Under the pieces are notes generated by a model that was not told the DNA's origin, did no database searches, and saw only the letters and a list, made by a program, of their open reading frames with translations. A stretch of DNA of 49,981 nt from Chloroflexota bacterium (GTDB lineage: Bacteria; Chloroflexota; Anaerolineae; Anaerolineales; UBA11579): the NCBI GenBank assembly GCA_023485685.1, contig JAMCZK010000015.1, forward strand, positions 1-49,981, written 5' to 3'. Made by a program: the position numbers and the translations under genes. This document shows positions 32,564-39,899 of the stretch, in pieces. Numbering within the stretch: the first letter of the stretch is position 1; each line of letters opens with the position of its first letter.

Positions 32564-32797
32564 CTATGCGCCAATATCCTTCTTCATCTGCTCGTATTCT
32601 TTGCGCGTAATCTCTCCGCGCGCGTAGCGCGCATCCAAGATGGCTCGCGCATTGGAAGCGCTTCCGCTGCCTGAGTTGGTGCCGATCGCTGCGCGTACTA
32701 CCCACACAATAATGAGGATCAGCGCCACCCAAAACAGCAACATGACTAGCATGCCTCCCCAACCACCCATCATTCCCCAACCATAGTTTCCAAACAT
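32564..32797 (-). CDS. SHOCT-domain membrane protein
   Basis: This 77-residue protein has a Gly/Trp/Met-rich N-terminus (GNYGWGMMGGWGGM), one strong membrane helix (about 17-38) and a C-terminal SHOCT helix pair with AILDARYARGEITRKEYEQMKKDI. Small SHOCT proteins of this shape are common beside copper resistance genes. The methionine-rich N-terminus could touch Cu(I), but this is a guess. It lies 18 bases after the chaperone gene. Confidence 0.85.
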   Translation of the reverse strand: MFGNYGWGMMGGWGGMLVMLLFWVALILIIVWVVRAAIGTNSGSGSASNARAILDARYARGEITRKEYEQMKKDIGA

Positions 32798-32815
32798 GGT
32801 GCTCCTTTCAGTCGC

Positions 32816-33022
32816 CTAGGCGACGACTGGATAGTCGATCTCCGTCAACAAGGCCTTGATCTGTTCCTCGTTGGCAGGTTGGCCAAAACGAACCATCACC
32901 TTCTTATCGCCAAGGCTGGCTTTCACCGCCTCGACACCTTGCAGGTCTGCCAACTCAGTTTCGATCGTGTGCAGGCAGTGCTCGCAATGGATTTTAGGAA
33001 TGCTGTAAACAACTGTGTTCAT
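32816..33022 (-). CDS. CopZ-like copper chaperone (HMA domain)
   Basis: This 68-residue single HMA domain (ferredoxin-like beta-alpha-beta-beta-alpha-beta) has the metal site IHCEHCLHTIE (Cys13 and Cys16) and ends EIDYPVVA. CxxC proteins of this size carry Cu(I) to CopA-type pumps and regulators. The CEHC site with an inner histidine is a common variant. It lies between csoR and the SHOCT gene in the copper operon. Confidence 0.9.
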   Translation of the reverse strand: MNTVVYSIPKIHCEHCLHTIETELADLQGVEAVKASLGDKKVMVRFGQPANEEQIKALLTEIDYPVVA

Positions 33023-33052
33023 CTTTTCTCTCCTTTATCAACTTTTTCGGCT

Positions 33053-33325
33053 TCAAACTTTAGTGGCCGCTTCATAAACTTCGGCAATTTCGCTGAGCAC
33101 GCGCTCGCGCTCCTCGGCATCCTCACCACGCACCGCGGTGATTACGCAGTCATGCATGTGATTCTCAAGCACAATCTGGCTCACCTTATTGAGGGCAGAC
33201 TGCGTTGCCTGGATCTGGCGAATGATGTCGATGCAATAGGCGTCCTCGTCCAACATCCGCTGGATGCCGCGCACGTGCCCCTCAATTGTCTTTAGCCGCT
33301 TTGCGGCCTGTTCAGCGTGCTGCAT
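33053..33325 (-). CDS. csoR: CsoR-family copper-sensing repressor
   Basis: This 90-residue all-helical regulator (DUF156) has the Cu(I) ligand set at family spacing: Cys31, His56 and Cys60 (AYCIDII and ENHMHDCV). KRLKTIEGHVRGIQRMLDED is the DNA-contacting first helix. CsoR releases its operator when Cu(I) binds. It is the first gene of the operon, preceded by AGGAGG and, further upstream, a GC-rich dyad and a consensus promoter. Relatives with the same fold sense nickel, formaldehyde or persulfide; the C-H-C set plus context favours copper. Confidence 0.93.
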   Translation of the reverse strand: MQHAEQAAKRLKTIEGHVRGIQRMLDEDAYCIDIIRQIQATQSALNKVSQIVLENHMHDCVITAVRGEDAEERERVLSEIAEVYEAATKV

Positions 33326-33345
33326 TGCTCCTCCTATTCATTGCA

Positions 33346-33405
33346 CACCCCTCCCCAGGGGGGTGGGTAGAGCAGGAGCATAGCGGATATCCATGCCGTT
33401 GTCAA
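33346..33405 (-). promoter_or_regulatory. Copper operon promoter with CsoR-type operator
   Basis: On the minus strand TTGACA (33405-33400) and TATGCT (33382-33377) are spaced by 17 bases, close to consensus. About 12 bases after the -10 box lies a GC-rich dyad (CACCCC at 33346-33351, GGGGTG at 33360-33365) around the expected transcript start. Its C-tract/G-tract form resembles known CsoR operators. Repressor bound here would block transcription of the whole metal operon. Confidence 0.75.
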
Positions 33406-33410
33406 GGAAT

Positions 33411-33439
33411 AAAAAAATCCCGGCATTTTGCCCGGGATT
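33411..33439 (-). terminator. Intrinsic terminator after the thioredoxin-like lipoprotein gene
   Basis: AATCCCGG (33416-33423) pairs with CCGGGATT (33432-33439). On the minus strand the stem is followed by a run of T (33417 to 33411). It lies 25 bases past the stop of the gene at 33465 and separates it from the copper operon promoter. Confidence 0.8.
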
Positions 33440-33464
33440 CGTAGGACATTGGGGCAAAATACCC

Positions 33465-33989
33465 TTACTCGATAGCCGCCACCAGGGCCTCTTGAAGCAC
33501 TTCCCCATCTACATATCCACGCCACTGTCCCAATACCGTACCATTAGCCGCTAGCAGGAAGAAATGTGGCTGGTAGATGTATCCAAGCTGTTCTTGCAAA
33601 GACAGCGTCGCCGGATCATCCCGATCTAAATAGATGAAATTCACTTGCTCCGAGTATAGATTTTCCAATCCATGCACGGTTGGCGCCATCGCCTTGCACA
33701 CCGAGCACCAATAAGCAAAGAACTCAACGAATTGCACTTGGCCCGATGCTAGCGCCACGCTGGCGGGATCCGTCGCATGGAAATCCGGGCTGCCCGGCAG
33801 GATGACCGGTAGCTCCCCATCCTCGCTGGGTTCGGCCGATCCATAGCTGATCTGCAAATCTGCCAGCGGAGTGCGCGGGTCGGGAGCAGGCGAACAGGCA
33901 GCCAACAGCACCACCAGCATCAATGGCAATTGTGAAGCTATCTTTATCGAGCGGTTGTAAGCAAAAGGGAGAAGGGATGTGTTAACCAT
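33465..33989 (-). CDS. Thioredoxin-fold lipoprotein
   Basis: This 174-residue protein has a lipoprotein signal (LMLVVLLAAC, Cys32) and a thioredoxin domain whose active site reads FFAYWCSVCKAMAP (Cys95 and Cys98). It should act outside the membrane as a disulfide reductase or isomerase. It is a single gene with its own terminator. A TATTAT element lies about 10 bases before the ATG, so the 5' leader is very short. It is distinct from the TlpA-like protein at 24297, with little similarity beyond the fold. Confidence 0.88.
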   Translation of the reverse strand: MVNTSLLPFAYNRSIKIASQLPLMLVVLLAACSPAPDPRTPLADLQISYGSAEPSEDGELPVILPGSPDFHATDPASVALASGQVQFVEFFAYWCSVCKAMAPTVHGLENLYSEQVNFIYLDRDDPATLSLQEQLGYIYQPHFFLLAANGTVLGQWRGYVDGEVLQEALVAAIE

Positions 33990-34076
33990 GAACTCGAAAA
34001 TAATAACCCTCAGCCTATTCGACCTGTACGTATTGCCTAAGCCTTCTCACTCAACCTTAATGAATTCGAACCAAAG

Positions 34077-34082
34077 TAGAAT
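34077..34082 (+). promoter_or_regulatory. -10 element giving a probable leaderless message
   Basis: TAGAAT ends 6 bases before the ATG at 34089, so the transcript would begin at the start codon. No Shine-Dalgarno is present. The -35 region is weak. Confidence 0.45.
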
Positions 34083-34088
34083 AAGGGA

Positions 34089-34817
34089 ATGCAGCTCGAA
34101 GGCAAGAATGTATTGATCACCGGAGCGGCCGTGCGCGTGGGTCGCGCCATGGCAAAGGCAGTCGCGGAAGCAGGCGCTACTTTGCTCATCCATTACGGGT
34201 CTTCAGATTCCGAAGCTAAATCGTTGCAATCCGAATTAAATTCCGGGGGCCATCAATCCCATCTATTCCAAGCCGATCTCTCCAAACCCCGTGAGGTGAG
34301 CACCCTTATCAAGCGGGCGATTCAACTGGGCCCGCTGTTTGCTTTGGTGAACAGCGCCGCCATCTTTGAAGAGCGCAATTTAGATACCACCAGCCTGGAA
34401 AGCTGGCAGCGCCACCTGGACATCAACCTTACCGCGCCTTTCCTGCTCAGCCAGGCTTTCTGGTTTGCGAACAAAGCCACGAAATCCGAAAGCCGCATCG
34501 TCAACATCCTCGATTGGCGCGCCCTGCGCCCCGGCGCGGACCACCTGCCTTATACAACTAGCAAAGCCGCCCTGGCCGCCCTGACCCAGTCACTGGCTGC
34601 AGCCATGGCGCCGCAGATCACTGTCAACGGAATCGCATTTGGCGCCATCCTACCCCCCAGCGACGGCGGCGACTCCTCGGGGCTGACGAAAAAGATTCCA
34701 GCTGGACGCTGGGCTACCTTAGAAGAAGTCGGCGAAACTCTTGTCTTCCTCCTTACCGGTCCCAGTTACATCACCGGTGAAATCATCTATCTGGATGGCG
34801 GTCGCCATCTCATTTAG
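34089..34817 (+). CDS. SDR reductase of the PTR1/FolM type
   Basis: The 242-residue short-chain dehydrogenase has the nucleotide site TGAAVRVG, i.e. TGxxxRxG. This is the pteridine reductase/FolM version of the usual TGxxxGxG and favours NADPH. The NSAA strand end and YTTSKAALAAL catalytic YxxxK are present, with IYLDGGRHL at the end. With folB and folK directly behind it, the likely role is reduction of dihydropterins or dihydrofolate, possibly standing in for FolA, which is not in the window. The gap to folB is 6 bases. Confidence 0.85.
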   Translation: MQLEGKNVLITGAAVRVGRAMAKAVAEAGATLLIHYGSSDSEAKSLQSELNSGGHQSHLFQADLSKPREVSTLIKRAIQLGPLFALVNSAAIFEERNLDTTSLESWQRHLDINLTAPFLLSQAFWFANKATKSESRIVNILDWRALRPGADHLPYTTSKAALAALTQSLAAAMAPQITVNGIAFGAILPPSDGGDSSGLTKKIPAGRWATLEEVGETLVFLLTGPSYITGEIIYLDGGRHLI

Positions 34818-34823
34818 GAAATT

Positions 34824-35180
34824 ATGGACAAGATCCTCATCAAAGACTTGCTGGTGCGCGGCATCATCGGCATCAACGATTGGGAGCGTGAAAACCCTCA
34901 GGATATTTTGATCAATATCGAAATTGAAGCTGATTTGAGCGAAGCTGGCGCCAGTGACAATATTGAAGACAGCATCAATTACCGCACGCTGACCAAGCGC
35001 GTGATCGCTCACGCGGAATCCGCCAACCGTCTCACTGTGGAGGCGCTGGCTGCCGACCTGGCTGCTATCTGCCTGGAAGAGCCCGGCGCCCAAAAGGTGC
35101 GCGTTCGCGTGGAGAAACCAGGCGCCCTACGGTTTGCTAAATCAGTTGGTGTCGAGATTGAACGCCAGCGCTCAAACTGA
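34824..35180 (+). CDS. folB: Dihydroneopterin aldolase FolB
   Basis: The 118-residue enzyme cleaves 7,8-dihydroneopterin to 6-hydroxymethyl-7,8-dihydropterin and glycolaldehyde. Family motifs are LLVRGIIGINDWERENPQDI (with the catalytic-region glutamate), the NYRTL strand and the VEALAADLAAICLE helix, followed by VRVRVEKPGALRFAKSVGVEIER with the catalytic-region lysine. Length is normal. Its end overlaps the folK frame. Confidence 0.93.
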   Translation: MDKILIKDLLVRGIIGINDWERENPQDILINIEIEADLSEAGASDNIEDSINYRTLTKRVIAHAESANRLTVEALAADLAAICLEEPGAQKVRVRVEKPGALRFAKSVGVEIERQRSN

Positions 35181-35673
35181 ATCCGCCAAGCACATCGCCT
35201 ATATCGGCCTCGGCTCAAACATTGAGCCAGAAAGCAATCTGCCAAAAGCTCTGGCTGCCCTTAGCGAACAAGTGAAGATCCTGAAAATCTCGTCTGCCTG
35301 GCATGTTGCCGCCTTGGGCGCAGCCGGTCCCGATTTCCTGAATGCCGTCATTAGGTTGGAAACCGGGTACTCAGCCGATCAACTGAAGGCTCAGGTGCTC
35401 CGACCTATTGAAGTTAAGCTGGGTCGGATTCGCAGCGGGAACAAGAACGCTCCCAGAACAATGGACCTGGATATTTTGATTTTCGACGATAAAATAATTG
35501 ATCCTCACATTTGGGACTACGCACATTTGGCTGTTCCGCTCGCCGAATGCTCCCCGGGATTTACCCACCCGGTTACCGGCCAAAGTATTGCTCAAGTTGC
35601 CCACGAACTGCAAAAATCTAACAACATTCGCCGAACAACTCTCAAGTTCCCCAATTCCCATTTAAACCAATAG
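35149..35673 (+). CDS. folK: HPPK, 2-amino-4-hydroxy-6-hydroxymethyldihydropteridine pyrophosphokinase FolK
   Basis: This HPPK enzyme of about 174 residues uses ATP to pyrophosphorylate the FolB product. Motifs: AYIGLGSNIEPESNL at the N-terminus, FLNAVIRLET, GRIRSGNKNAPRTMDLDIL (the magnesium-binding DLD) and HLAVPLAECSPGF. No in-frame ATG exists before the core; candidates are TTG 35146, GTG 35149 and TTG 35158, all inside the end of folB, so the start is uncertain and translation is probably coupled. The stop coincides with a terminator-like hairpin. Confidence 0.9.
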   Translation: MSRLNASAQTESAKHIAYIGLGSNIEPESNLPKALAALSEQVKILKISSAWHVAALGAAGPDFLNAVIRLETGYSADQLKAQVLRPIEVKLGRIRSGNKNAPRTMDLDILIFDDKIIDPHIWDYAHLAVPLAECSPGFTHPVTGQSIAQVAHELQKSNNIRRTTLKFPNSHLNQ

Positions 35674-35692
35674 CCGGCTTTCGCCGGCTATT
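35669..35692. terminator. Hairpin between convergent folK and Flp pilin genes
   Basis: A perfect 10-base stem, AATAGCCGGC and GCCGGCTATT, with loop TTTC overlaps the folK stop and lies 18 bases past the pilin stop. There is no long T-run, but the position suits a shared transcript end. Confidence 0.55.
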
Positions 35693-35709
35693 AAAGACCC
35701 TAATAACAC

Positions 35710-35868
35710 TTAGATAGATGCAATGATGATGTTATAAAACCCATTTACCAGGCTTCCGCCCAGCAACGTGAGCGTGACGATAACCGCCAGCGCTATAAAC
35801 AGAAGAACCAGGGCATATTCAACTAGTCCCTGGGCGCGTTCACCGTTAAAAACAATTAACGGTTCCAT
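35710..35868 (-). CDS. Flp-type pilin (orphan copy)
   Basis: This 52-residue protein was found by reading the gap. After a short polar start it has the class IVb Flp signature AQGLVEYALVLLFIALAVIV, with the conserved glutamate, then LTLLGGSLVNGFYNII. The start is preceded by AAGGAGG at ideal spacing. It lies about 8 kb from the second Flp gene and the tad genes, next to folE, but reads in the same direction. It may be an alternative or structural major pilin. Confidence 0.88.
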   Translation of the reverse strand: MEPLIVFNGERAQGLVEYALVLLFIALAVIVTLTLLGGSLVNGFYNIIIASI

Positions 35869-35910
35869 AAGGCCTCCTTCGGCAAATAGCTAATTGCCTG
35901 AAATAAAAGC

Positions 35911-35940
35911 ATATTACTATATTCCCGGCCCATGCAACAA
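35911..35940 (-). promoter_or_regulatory. Possible promoter of the orphan Flp pilin
   Basis: On the minus strand TTGTTG (35940-35935) and TAATAT (35916-35911) are 18 bases apart in the gap between folE and the pilin gene. A start near 35904 would give a leader of about 36 bases ending in the strong Shine-Dalgarno. This allows expression apart from folE. Confidence 0.45.
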
Positions 35941-35957
35941 TGGGAAGATAGGGGGAA

Positions 35958-36587
35958 TTAAAAATGCAGTGGCTCTGCCCCGCGCGAGATACTGTCCAGG
36001 AACTCCTGGCGGGTAGCCGCGTTGCTTCGGAAGGTGCCAACCATCGTCGATGTGGTCATGCGGGCATCATGTTTCTTCACCCCGCGCATCATCGAACACA
36101 TATGCAGGGCTTCCACTACCACACCCGCCCCTAAGGGGTTAATCGCCTCGCATACAAAATCGGAAATTTGCCGAGTCATACGTTCCTGAACCTGCAATCG
36201 GCGTGAAAATAAATCCACAATACGCGGAATCTTAGAAAGGCCGATCACCTTGCCATGGGGAATATACGCAACATGCGCACGCCCGATAAAAGGCAACATG
36301 TGATGCTCGCAAAGACTGAAGAATTCAATGTCGCGCACAAGCACCATATCGTCATAGGCCACGTCAAACAGGGCCTCATTAATCAGCTTCACCGGATCCA
36401 TCCGGTACCCAGCGAGTAATTCATCATAAGAGCGGGCGATCCGGGCAGGTGTATCTCGCAAGCCTTCCCGCGTCGGGTCCTCGCCTACTGCTCTTAGAAT
36501 CTGGCGTACCGCTTGCTCGATTCCGTCATGGTCGATTTCGCTGCCCAACAGCTCGGCAGCTTCGTAAACTTTTACCTTATTGGTCAT
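35958..36587 (-). CDS. folE: GTP cyclohydrolase I FolE
   Basis: The 209-residue enzyme makes dihydroneopterin triphosphate from GTP, the first step towards folate. Zinc ligands are visible in [10 protein letters not shown] (Cys-His) and in the CSMMRGV cysteine near the C-terminus, with the [21 protein letters not shown] active-site segment between. It points towards folB and folK from the other strand, so the pterin genes are clustered but split over two transcripts. It follows hpf after 22 bases. Confidence 0.95.
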   Translation of the reverse strand: MTNKVKVYEAAELLGSEIDHDGIEQAVRQILRAVGEDPTREGLRDTPARIARSYDELLAGYRMDPVKLINEALFDVAYDDMVLVRDIEFFSLCEHHMLPFIGRAHVAYIPHGKVIGLSKIPRIVDLFSRRLQVQERMTRQISDFVCEAINPLGAGVVVEALHMCSMMRGVKKHDARMTTSTMVGTFRSNAATRQEFLDSISRGAEPLHF

Positions 36588-36609
36588 CCGCTCTACTCCA
36601 CGCCTTCTC

Positions 36610-37173
36610 TTAGGCCATCTCTGTATCGATCAATCCAAAAGTTCCATCGCCGCGCTGGTACATTACGCTGACGCAGCCTGCATCCATGTTGTAAAAAACA
36701 AAGAAATCCTCGTGGCCAAGCAGCTTCATCTGTTCGATGGCCTCCCCTTCATCCATGGGGTGCAGAAAAAAACGCTTGCGCCTGGCAATCAGCGGCACAG
36801 GCTCCGCCTGATAAGCGGCGATTACCTCTTCCATTGCCATATCATTCTTTACGGCGGCGTCGGCTTTACCGCGGTAATGTTTACCCTTGTACCGCTCGAT
36901 TTGGCGTTGCATTTTGTCCAGCGCCGCGTCGAAGGCTGAATGGACCTGGTCGGTGCGTTCCTCGGAACGCAGTGTGAACTTTTTGCCCTTTAGGGTGATT
37001 TGTGCCTTGAAGCGGTCTTCCGCCGCCCGCTTTGCCTTCCTGAATGTAAGATCCACTCTGGCCTCTTCCACTCCATCGATGTACCGGTCCAACTTGGAGG
37101 CCTTTTTGGTCACATAATCTTCAAGGGCTGGGTCCACTTGCATCTCACGGCCGAAGATTTGGACTGGGATCAT
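36610..37173 (-). CDS. hpf: Long-form ribosome hibernation-promoting factor
   Basis: This 187-residue protein has an N-terminal HPF/RaiA domain (1-105, [26 protein letters not shown]) and a C-terminal dimerisation domain (about 125-185, [32 protein letters not shown]). The long form drives pairing of 70S ribosomes into inactive 100S dimers in stationary phase. A good AGGAGG lies before the start. Confidence 0.93.
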   Translation of the reverse strand: MIPVQIFGREMQVDPALEDYVTKKASKLDRYIDGVEEARVDLTFRKAKRAAEDRFKAQITLKGKKFTLRSEERTDQVHSAFDAALDKMQRQIERYKGKHYRGKADAAVKNDMAMEEVIAAYQAEPVPLIARRKRFFLHPMDEGEAIEQMKLLGHEDFFVFYNMDAGCVSVMYQRGDGTFGLIDTEMA

Positions 37174-37211
37174 TGGGTCTACCTCCTGATCAACGAGATG
37201 GAACTCATCTA

Positions 37212-37946
37212 CTAAACGCCCTGCTCCGCTTCCAAAATCGTCTTGGCGAGGGTTACCGCATAAACGCGGCGGGCGCCGGCTTTCTTCAAGACAATGGCGG
37301 CTGCATTCAAGGTGGCGCTAGTCGTCATAATGTCATCTACCAGCAGAACGTTGGCGTTATGCAACTCAGCGCCTTGTGCCTGAAACGCGCCGAGCAGGTT
37401 CTCCCAGCGCTGGGCAGCCCCCAACTCGAATTGTTTGATGGTCTCGTGACGGCGAAACAATATGGATCCTGCATAGCGCAATCCACACTCGGTTGCCAAT
37501 GGTTGGGCGAGTAGATCAGCTTGATTGTACCCTCGTTGCGCTAGCCGGTGGGGAGCCAGGGGGACCGGCGCCAGCACATTGACCTCCCATGATTGCTGAG
37601 CCAATACTTCCGCCATGCTCTTGGCTAACTCACTGCCAAGCTGAGTGTTATGCCGCCGTTTGAAGCTCAGGATTGCCTTACGCAACACGCCCGAATATCG
37701 CCCCCAGGCGCGCGCGGCGTCGAAATTGTATTCCCAGCTTGCACAGTTCAGGCAGTGGTTGCCTTGCACAGTGGGGCTCCCGCACAAATCGCAAAACGGC
37801 TCACGGATCAGTTCCACGTGGCTGCGGCAAGCATGGCACCATACCTCTCCCAGCTTACCGCAGCCCGCGCAACGCGGCGGGAATAACCAATCGAGAGAAG
37901 TGGCATACAGGGACTTTGCAGCTTTCAAAAGTTTGCTAGACCCCAT
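37212..37946 (-). CDS. ComF-family phosphoribosyltransferase-like protein
   Basis: The 244-residue protein has an N-terminal zinc module (CAGCG, CHAC, CDLCG and CLNC within about 20-70) and a C-terminal type I phosphoribosyltransferase fold with the PRPP motif VLLVDDIMTTSAT. ComF proteins serve in DNA uptake; in bacteria outside model species the role is less clear. It sits directly after tadC on the same strand, fitting a pilus-linked uptake function, but that is inference. Confidence 0.9.
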   Translation of the reverse strand: MGSSKLLKAAKSLYATSLDWLFPPRCAGCGKLGEVWCHACRSHVELIREPFCDLCGSPTVQGNHCLNCASWEYNFDAARAWGRYSGVLRKAILSFKRRHNTQLGSELAKSMAEVLAQQSWEVNVLAPVPLAPHRLAQRGYNQADLLAQPLATECGLRYAGSILFRRHETIKQFELGAAQRWENLLGAFQAQGAELHNANVLLVDDIMTTSATLNAAAIVLKKAGARRVYAVTLAKTILEAEQGV

Positions 37947-37967
37947 AGATTGTCTAGTAAATCTCTT

Positions 37968-38909
37968 CTAAAAGAAGGCGCCGGAGCGCATGATTTGTAA
38001 AACGGCTGGCCCCAATAAGATTAACACAATTGTCGGGAAAATCAAGAACACCATAGGAAGCAGCATCTTAATAGGCGCTCGCTGAGCGTTTTCCTCCGCC
38101 CGCTGGCGTCTCTTCACACGCATGGCATCCGCTTGCACGCGCAGCACCCGCGCCATGCTCACCCCCAATTGCTCGCTTTGAATCACGGCGGCCACAAAAC
38201 TGTCCATCTCCGCAACTCCCAACCGGTCGGCCATATCCCGCAACGCTTCGCGGCGCAGCTTACCCAACTGGATTTCCTGAAGCACCCTGGCAAAAGCCGC
38301 AGAGAGGTCGTTGTCCCATTTCTCGATGACCTTTTTCATCGCCGCATCGAACCCGAGACCGGCTTCTACACAAATGGTTAATAAATCCAGTGCATCCGGC
38401 ATAGCGTTGAGCACCACCCGTTGGCGGCGTTTGATATTGCGGTTCACGATCATGTTGGGCAGGAAGAAACCTGCCAGCGTAACCCCGCCGATGATCAGCA
38501 AGGATTTCAGCGAAAATACAGACATCGTAGGTGACAGCGAAAAAACAAAAACCATCAACGCGCCCAGGCCTACACCAAACACGATGCGTGAGGACAGAAA
38601 TAAAGTTGGTTCCAGCCAGCGGGGAGCGCCGGCTTGATCCAACTTGCGCCGCGTCTCGACGATAGCATTTTGAGGCGTAAATCGCTGAGCTAGCTCACTG
38701 AAACGCCTGGCGGCAGGGTAGATTACGCGCTCCATAAAGGGTTGCGAGAGCTCGATCTCCTCTAGGCTGGCGACTTCGCCGCGATTGGCATATTCGGCTA
38801 GTCGTTTCGCCAAGGGATCCTGCCCCTCATGCTCGCGCAAACCGATTAAAACCAGGGCACCCGCCACCCCAACGGTTACCACCAACACGAGAATGCCAAC
38901 CCAAACCAT
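37968..38909 (-). CDS. tadC: Tad pilus inner-membrane platform protein TadC
   Basis: The 313-residue protein has a T2SF-type domain (about 165-295, LPDALDLLTICVEAGLGFDAAMKKV in two parts) and hydrophobic helices at the N-terminus, the middle and the C-terminus. With TadB it forms the membrane platform on which TadA drives pilus assembly. It starts 13 bases after tadB. Confidence 0.9.
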   Translation of the reverse strand: MVWVGILVLVVTVGVAGALVLIGLREHEGQDPLAKRLAEYANRGEVASLEEIELSQPFMERVIYPAARRFSELAQRFTPQNAIVETRRKLDQAGAPRWLEPTLFLSSRIVFGVGLGALMVFVFSLSPTMSVFSLKSLLIIGGVTLAGFFLPNMIVNRNIKRRQRVVLNAMPDALDLLTICVEAGLGFDAAMKKVIEKWDNDLSAAFARVLQEIQLGKLRREALRDMADRLGVAEMDSFVAAVIQSEQLGVSMARVLRVQADAMRVKRRQRAEENAQRAPIKMLLPMVFLIFPTIVLILLGPAVLQIMRSGAFF

Positions 38910-38922
38910 ATCAGCCTTATTC

Positions 38923-39891
38923 CTAAATTTCGACGGAACCGACCTTGTTCAACACAAAATAACCGGCAATTAGCATAATGCCTGCCAACACTAACATGCT
39001 AATTCCACAAGTGATGGGTTCCTCGAAGAATTGCATCATGTAATCGCGGTTCAGCCCCCACAACACCAACGCCAGGATGATCGGCATTAGTGACAAGAAT
39101 TTGCCCGAATAAGAAACCTGCGCGGTCACCGCCCTTACTTCGCCCTGGATGCGAATCCGCTCGCGGATAGTATACGAAATCACGTCTAGGATCTCTGCTA
39201 GATTGCCGCCCACCTCGCGCTGGATGTTAATCGCGGTGACCGCCAGGTCCAGATCATCGCTGGCGATGCGACGCTGCAGGTTATCCAATGCGCCTTCCAT
39301 CGGCACCCCCAGTTGCATTTCCTGCACCACGCGGCGGAATTCATCGCTGATCGGCGAGGGCAGCTCGCGGCTCACGGCTTCCATGGCTTGCAGCGCTGAG
39401 AACCCAGTGCGCAGCCCATTGACCATCAGGTTCAACATATCCGGCAACTGATCATTGAACTTGCGCAGGCGTTGCCCCTGTTGACGTCTAACAAAAAAGC
39501 GCGGGATGAAAAGGCCGAAGATCAATCCCAGGAAGGCAAATAGCAAGGAACTGCCGCCAAAGAAGTACCCAAATGCTGCGGTGAGCGCAGAGGAGATAAT
39601 GATCAGGGCAATGTATTCGCCCGTTTTGAACTTTAGGTCGGCCCGCGCTAACTCGCGGGCGATGTTGTCTCCAAAGTTGGTTTGTTCGACCTTTTTAGTA
39701 ATCCAATTAGTAAGCACGGCCGCCCTGGCTTGCTTGACCTCGGCTTCCGTCGCCTCCGCACCCATCTCCTGCTGCAGGTAGCTCTCCAAGCGCTGGTCGA
39801 CCAAAGATTTCTCGCTGGTGAGGGTAACGACTAACCCGACCACCAACAAGATCACAGCCAACAAGATGCCAATCAAAAGGAGGGGAGGCAT
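38923..39891 (-). CDS. tadB: Tad pilus inner-membrane platform protein TadB
   Basis: The 322-residue protein has an N-terminal helix, a double helix in the centre and a T2SF domain (about 150-275) with LPDMLNLMVNGLRTGFSALQAM and VGGNLAEILDVI. It ends in two helices. It lies between tadA (8 bases upstream) and tadC. Confidence 0.9.
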   Translation of the reverse strand: MPPLLLIGILLAVILLVVGLVVTLTSEKSLVDQRLESYLQQEMGAEATEAEVKQARAAVLTNWITKKVEQTNFGDNIARELARADLKFKTGEYIALIIISSALTAAFGYFFGGSSLLFAFLGLIFGLFIPRFFVRRQQGQRLRKFNDQLPDMLNLMVNGLRTGFSALQAMEAVSRELPSPISDEFRRVVQEMQLGVPMEGALDNLQRRIASDDLDLAVTAINIQREVGGNLAEILDVISYTIRERIRIQGEVRAVTAQVSYSGKFLSLMPIILALVLWGLNRDYMMQFFEEPITCGISMLVLAGIMLIAGYFVLNKVGSVEI

Positions 39892-39899
39892 ATCTTTTC

